NCBI RefSeq assembly: GCF_030296015.1
Contig: NZ_AP027368.1
Coordinates: 3,410,001-3,474,000 of the forward strand
Direction: 5' to 3'
Length of the DNA: 64,000 bases
From: Ferrimonas sp. YFM
GTDB lineage: Bacteria; Pseudomonadota; Gammaproteobacteria; Enterobacterales; Shewanellaceae
The stretch's first letter is position 1. Every line of letters starts with the position of its first letter. The translations under genes and the position numbers were made by a program. The notes under the pieces were generated by a model that was not told the DNA's origin, searched no databases, and saw only the letters and a program-made list of their open reading frames with translations. Below are positions 61,699-64,000 of this stretch, in pieces.

Positions 61699-61904
61699 AC
61701 TAAGAAATCTACGTGTACAGTGCACATTATCTAATAAACACATAAAAAGTGCCTTAAGACTCGGATGCAAAGACACTTAGCTTGTGCTCGTACTTCTCTG
61801 ATTGTAGCCAAGCTACTACTTTGCGCCGATTAGCCGCGGCGTTAAGTGCAGGTGTTTATATCAAAGTTTCAAATAAAGTTAAATTATTTAAGGAAAAGTT
61901 AATT

Positions 61905-62261
61905 ATGGATTGGAAGAGCACTTTGAAAGTTGCAGGACCATCAGCGATTGCTGCATGGGTTTTTGTCGAGCTGATTAAAAACTATTTGTCGACTTCTGAA
62001 GTTTTTAAAACAAACACGTATTTGAATTTAGTGCTCCTTATCATAATATTCTCTTTTTGTGTAATAATGGGGTGGTTATGGATACGTAGTAGTAATAAAA
62101 AAACAAAAGTAGAACCAAAAGAGAAAAAAGTTCAAAACAATGAAATATGTGACAATGAAGTAGCTAATGACTTGTCAGTTGGCAATAAACACACGAGTGT
62201 TGTCGACAATAAGATTTCCAAAAACAAAGTGAAGGGTTCTTTAAATATTGGTGGACAATAA
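61905..62261 (+). CDS. Two-TM small membrane protein heading the ABC-3C operon
   Basis: 118 residues from ATG 61905, with AAGGA upstream; the frame from 61782 includes non-coding leader. Two hydrophobic segments (about 10-28 and 38-60, the second LNLVLLIIIFSFCVIMGWLW), a basic stretch, and a tail with two copies of an Asn/Gly motif: ICDNEVANDLSVGN and VVDNKISKNKVKGSLNIGG. The same motif starts the next protein. The stop overlaps the next start (TAATG). I do not recognise the family; size and topology suggest a membrane effector or anchor. Confidence 0.75.
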   Translation: MDWKSTLKVAGPSAIAAWVFVELIKNYLSTSEVFKTNTYLNLVLLIIIFSFCVIMGWLWIRSSNKKTKVEPKEKKVQNNEICDNEVANDLSVGNKHTSVVDNKISKNKVKGSLNIGGQ

Positions 62262-62881
62262 TGAGTGTGCCAGGTCAAAATGTAGAGTTAACGCCAATTC
62301 ATTCGAGAGGGATATCTGTTTCTGGCAATGATATTAAACACAATGATATTTCAGGGGACTTAAATATTGGAAGCACGGTGGTTAAGTTACCATCATATGA
62401 CATTTCAGTAGGAGCAGAATCTCTTAAGGTGTTAATAAAAGAGCATGAAAAGTTAAAGGAAGAAAGTCCCATATACCTTTATGTTCTTGAAGAGCTTCAA
62501 AGTAAAATCACAGATAATGAATCTAGAAAAGTGATTGGGTTGGAAAATAAATTAATAAAGGCAAATAAATTAACTTTTTTTGATGAAGCTCTTATATCCA
62601 GTCAGAAAGCGTCAAAAATGATATTAAGGTTTCAAAATGTAAAATCATATCAAATTATATTCAATCATGTTTTAAGCCTGATTATAACGAGATTTCGCTC
62701 GCATGTGGCTCCTTTAATTAAAGATGGCGTGGATGACTTGACGGTTAAAACAATGATTAACACAGTCATTGTTGAGCCTTTAAATCAAGAAGTGAGCTTA
62801 GCTGGAGGCTACATCACTAGTGAGCTAATTGAAGGAATGTTGTATTTCCTTACAGAGAAGTGCCATGTGGAGTGGATATAA
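62261..62881 (+). CDS. ABC-3C system C-terminal-component-like protein
   Basis: 206 residues. Residues 17-38 (GISVSGNDIKHNDISGDLNIG) repeat the Asn/Gly motif of the preceding membrane protein. The rest is helical, with Y-D-I-S-V-G-A-E-S-L, YVLEELQSKI and a C-terminal YFLTEKCHVEWI, resembling CTD components of ABC-three-component systems that sit before the middle component. No enzymatic domain is visible, so the effector may be a separate protein. Overlaps both neighbours by single bases. Family assignment depends on the two genes downstream. Confidence 0.65.
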   Translation: MSVPGQNVELTPIHSRGISVSGNDIKHNDISGDLNIGSTVVKLPSYDISVGAESLKVLIKEHEKLKEESPIYLYVLEELQSKITDNESRKVIGLENKLIKANKLTFFDEALISSQKASKMILRFQNVKSYQIIFNHVLSLIITRFRSHVAPLIKDGVDDLTVKTMINTVIVEPLNQEVSLAGGYITSELIEGMLYFLTEKCHVEWI

Positions 62882-63375
62882 TGATAATTTATCATCCAGC
62901 TCATGATGTAAACCATTGTTCCTATAGGATATTAAATGTCTTATATGCGGTAAAAAGTAATGAATTACATTGTGATATGTTAAAAATTATTAACTTTTAC
63001 TATGTGTACCCTCATTTATTAAAGGATATGGAAAGCTATCCAAGGCCATTAAACTACCAAGCAAAAAAGATTAGAAATATAAGAGATTCATTTGAGTTAA
63101 CACCAAATCCTAGTAGTCTTTTTTTTGAAATGAATCCAACGCACGAAACAGCAATTTCTTCTTTACACCAAAGATCTTTAATTAGTATTGAACGAAATAT
63201 AGTAAGCCTTGAAAGGCAAAAACTACCACATAGCCTAATTCAAGAATTTAAAAATGACAAACTAACAAAAAGTGACCTTTTCAAAATACTTGTTGAGTGT
63301 TTACCTAAAGTTAAGCTGGATGGAGATAATGGCCTTAAAGCAAAGAGCGGATTAATGGAATATAAATATGATTAG
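62881..63375 (+). CDS. ABC-3C system middle component
   Basis: 164 residues from ATG 62881, with GGAG nine bases ahead. The start IIYHPAHDVNHCSYRILNVLYA, followed by LHCDMLKIINFYYVYPHLL, is the pattern of ABC-3C middle-component proteins, small wHTH-containing proteins encoded just before the ATPase. The C-terminal half is charged and helical. It overlaps the ATPase gene by 8 bp. In these systems the middle component is thought to link the ATPase to the effector-bearing component. Confidence 0.75.
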   Translation: MIIYHPAHDVNHCSYRILNVLYAVKSNELHCDMLKIINFYYVYPHLLKDMESYPRPLNYQAKKIRNIRDSFELTPNPSSLFFEMNPTHETAISSLHQRSLISIERNIVSLERQKLPHSLIQEFKNDKLTKSDLFKILVECLPKVKLDGDNGLKAKSGLMEYKYD

Positions 63376-64000
63376 GTCAATTTTTTTCGTAGAACGTCTA
63401 GTAATCATAAAGTCAGGAAAAAGTGTTTATGATGAAGAATTTCACCAAGGAATTAATGTAATTAGAGGTGATCATTCAGTCGGGAAGACAACAATATTAG
63501 AGTTGTTGTTTTATGTTCTAGGTGGAGAGATAAAAGAAAACCAATGGTTGTACCCTGCGGATCGTTGTGATGAAATATATTGTCAAGTTAATGTAAACGG
63601 GACTTCATTTACAATAAAAAGAGAAATTGAAAAAGGTAAGATACCCCCAACACGCATCAAAGATGGCTCATATAGTGATACAAGTTCAGATAATTTAGGT
63701 TGGAAAAAATTTGGGCCAAGAAGAAGTGAATCTGGTGAGCGAGTTTCTTTTTCTCAACAGTTTTTCGATTTATTGGGCTGGGATAACCATAAGTCAGATG
63801 ATTATGCCAATTTGACGATGCATCAAATCCTTAGGTTCTTATATGTAGATCAAGAAACGGGATCAACTAAAATCTTTCGCGCAGAAGATAACCCTCGAGG
63901 GGATAGTGAAGGTATACGAACTGCAATTGCTGAATTTCTATTAGGCTTAGATAATCTTGATACGCACAAATTGAGACAGCAACTTATTCTAGCAGAAAGA
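63368..64000 (+). CDS. SMC/ABC-type ATPase of an ABC-3C conflict system, N-terminal part
   Basis: The frame is open to the window end; 211 residues are visible. The N-terminus has a strand-rich SMC-like start and a Walker A motif GDHSVGKTT (about 36-44) in INVIRGDHSVGKTTILELLF, followed by FTIKREIE and a Gln-loop-like FSQQFFDLLGW. Sequence from about 160 on (LRFLYVDQETGSTKIFR) fits the start of the coiled-coil insertion. Walker B and signature lie outside the window. ATPases of this type power DNA-sensing anti-phage systems. Confidence 0.85.
   Translation, partial: MIRSIFFVERLVIIKSGKSVYDEEFHQGINVIRGDHSVGKTTILELLFYVLGGEIKENQWLYPADRCDEIYCQVNVNGTSFTIKREIEKGKIPPTRIKDGSYSDTSSDNLGWKKFGPRRSESGERVSFSQQFFDLLGWDNHKSDDYANLTMHQILRFLYVDQETGSTKIFRAEDNPRGDSEGIRTAIAEFLLGLDNLDTHKLRQQLILAER

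Noticed and set aside
61700-61860. Integron gene-cassette attC site
   Set aside because: The outer dyad fits loosely, but the inner L boxes do not pair and no integrase or other cassettes are present; kept only as a low-interest remark.
1-64000. CRISPR array, tRNA or rRNA genes
   Set aside because: No regularly spaced repeats, no tRNA-like cloverleaf with CCA end and no rRNA sequence were seen.

Overview
The window looks like a chromosomal segment of a marine, respiratory gammaproteobacterium close to Ferrimonas or Shewanella. Gpt, NadE and the YbiT-type ABC-F protein read as gammaproteobacterial orthologues. The metabolic content points the same way: Tat-exported flavoprotein and multiheme cytochrome, DddY-type DMSP lyase, Psr/Phs molybdoenzyme, and many LysR/RND/MFS modules. 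Most of the window is GC-rich. From about 60.8 kb onward the sequence becomes clearly AT-rich and reads as acquired DNA. The organism is inferred; no rRNA or other marker gene is present.

Layout. 1-6.1 kb: one leftward gene train with a methyltransferase, a DUF6916-like protein, a GNAT acetyltransferase, three consecutive phage-tail-collar (microcystin-dependent-protein) paralogues, a subtilisin-like protein and the start of a large secreted repeat protein. 6.7-10.6 kb: ribA, gpt, then a rubrerythrin / Fe-S CCG protein / DUF3501 operon. 10.6-12.5 kb: a leftward bufferin operon (bufA1-bufB-bufC). 12.6-15 kb: TetR, LysR and a TetR-like regulator.

15-23 kb is the metabolic centrepiece: porin, DMSP lyase dddY, tetraheme cytochrome c, Tat-exported fumarate-reductase-family flavoprotein, a divergent LysR, an unknown protein and acuI. 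I read it as uptake and cleavage of DMSP, with acrylate either reduced in the periplasm or detoxified through acrylyl-CoA in the cytoplasm. Two paralogous RNAs with leftward terminators sit just downstream of the porin. A repeated GGAA-N4-TTCC element occurs at both ends of the locus.

23-46 kb: an NHL-repeat exported protein behind a switch-like leader, a DUF885 protein, a three-gene RND pump with outer-membrane factor, MFS exporter, endonuclease-like protein, ybiT, LysR/PACE pair, a CpcT-like protein, and a second RND pump with its LysR. 46-53 kb: a TtrS/TtrR-like two-component system, a DUF3144 protein and a psrABC/phsABC-type sulfur-compound reductase operon preceded by two identical palindromes. 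53.2-54.3 kb: an IS1595-family element with a frameshifted transposase, inserted in the U-tract of the psr terminator with a clear 8-bp duplication. 54.5-60.8 kb: hydrolase, small YqfO-like protein, CBS protein, LysR, nadE, MFS and LysR.

61.9-64 kb (AT-rich): a tightly overlapping operon of a small two-TM protein, an ABC-3C C-terminal-component-like protein, a middle component and the start of an SMC/ABC-type ATPase that runs off the window. This is best read as an ABC-three-component conflict (defence) system. The small membrane protein shares a short Asn/Gly repeat with the second component and may be a dedicated partner or effector.
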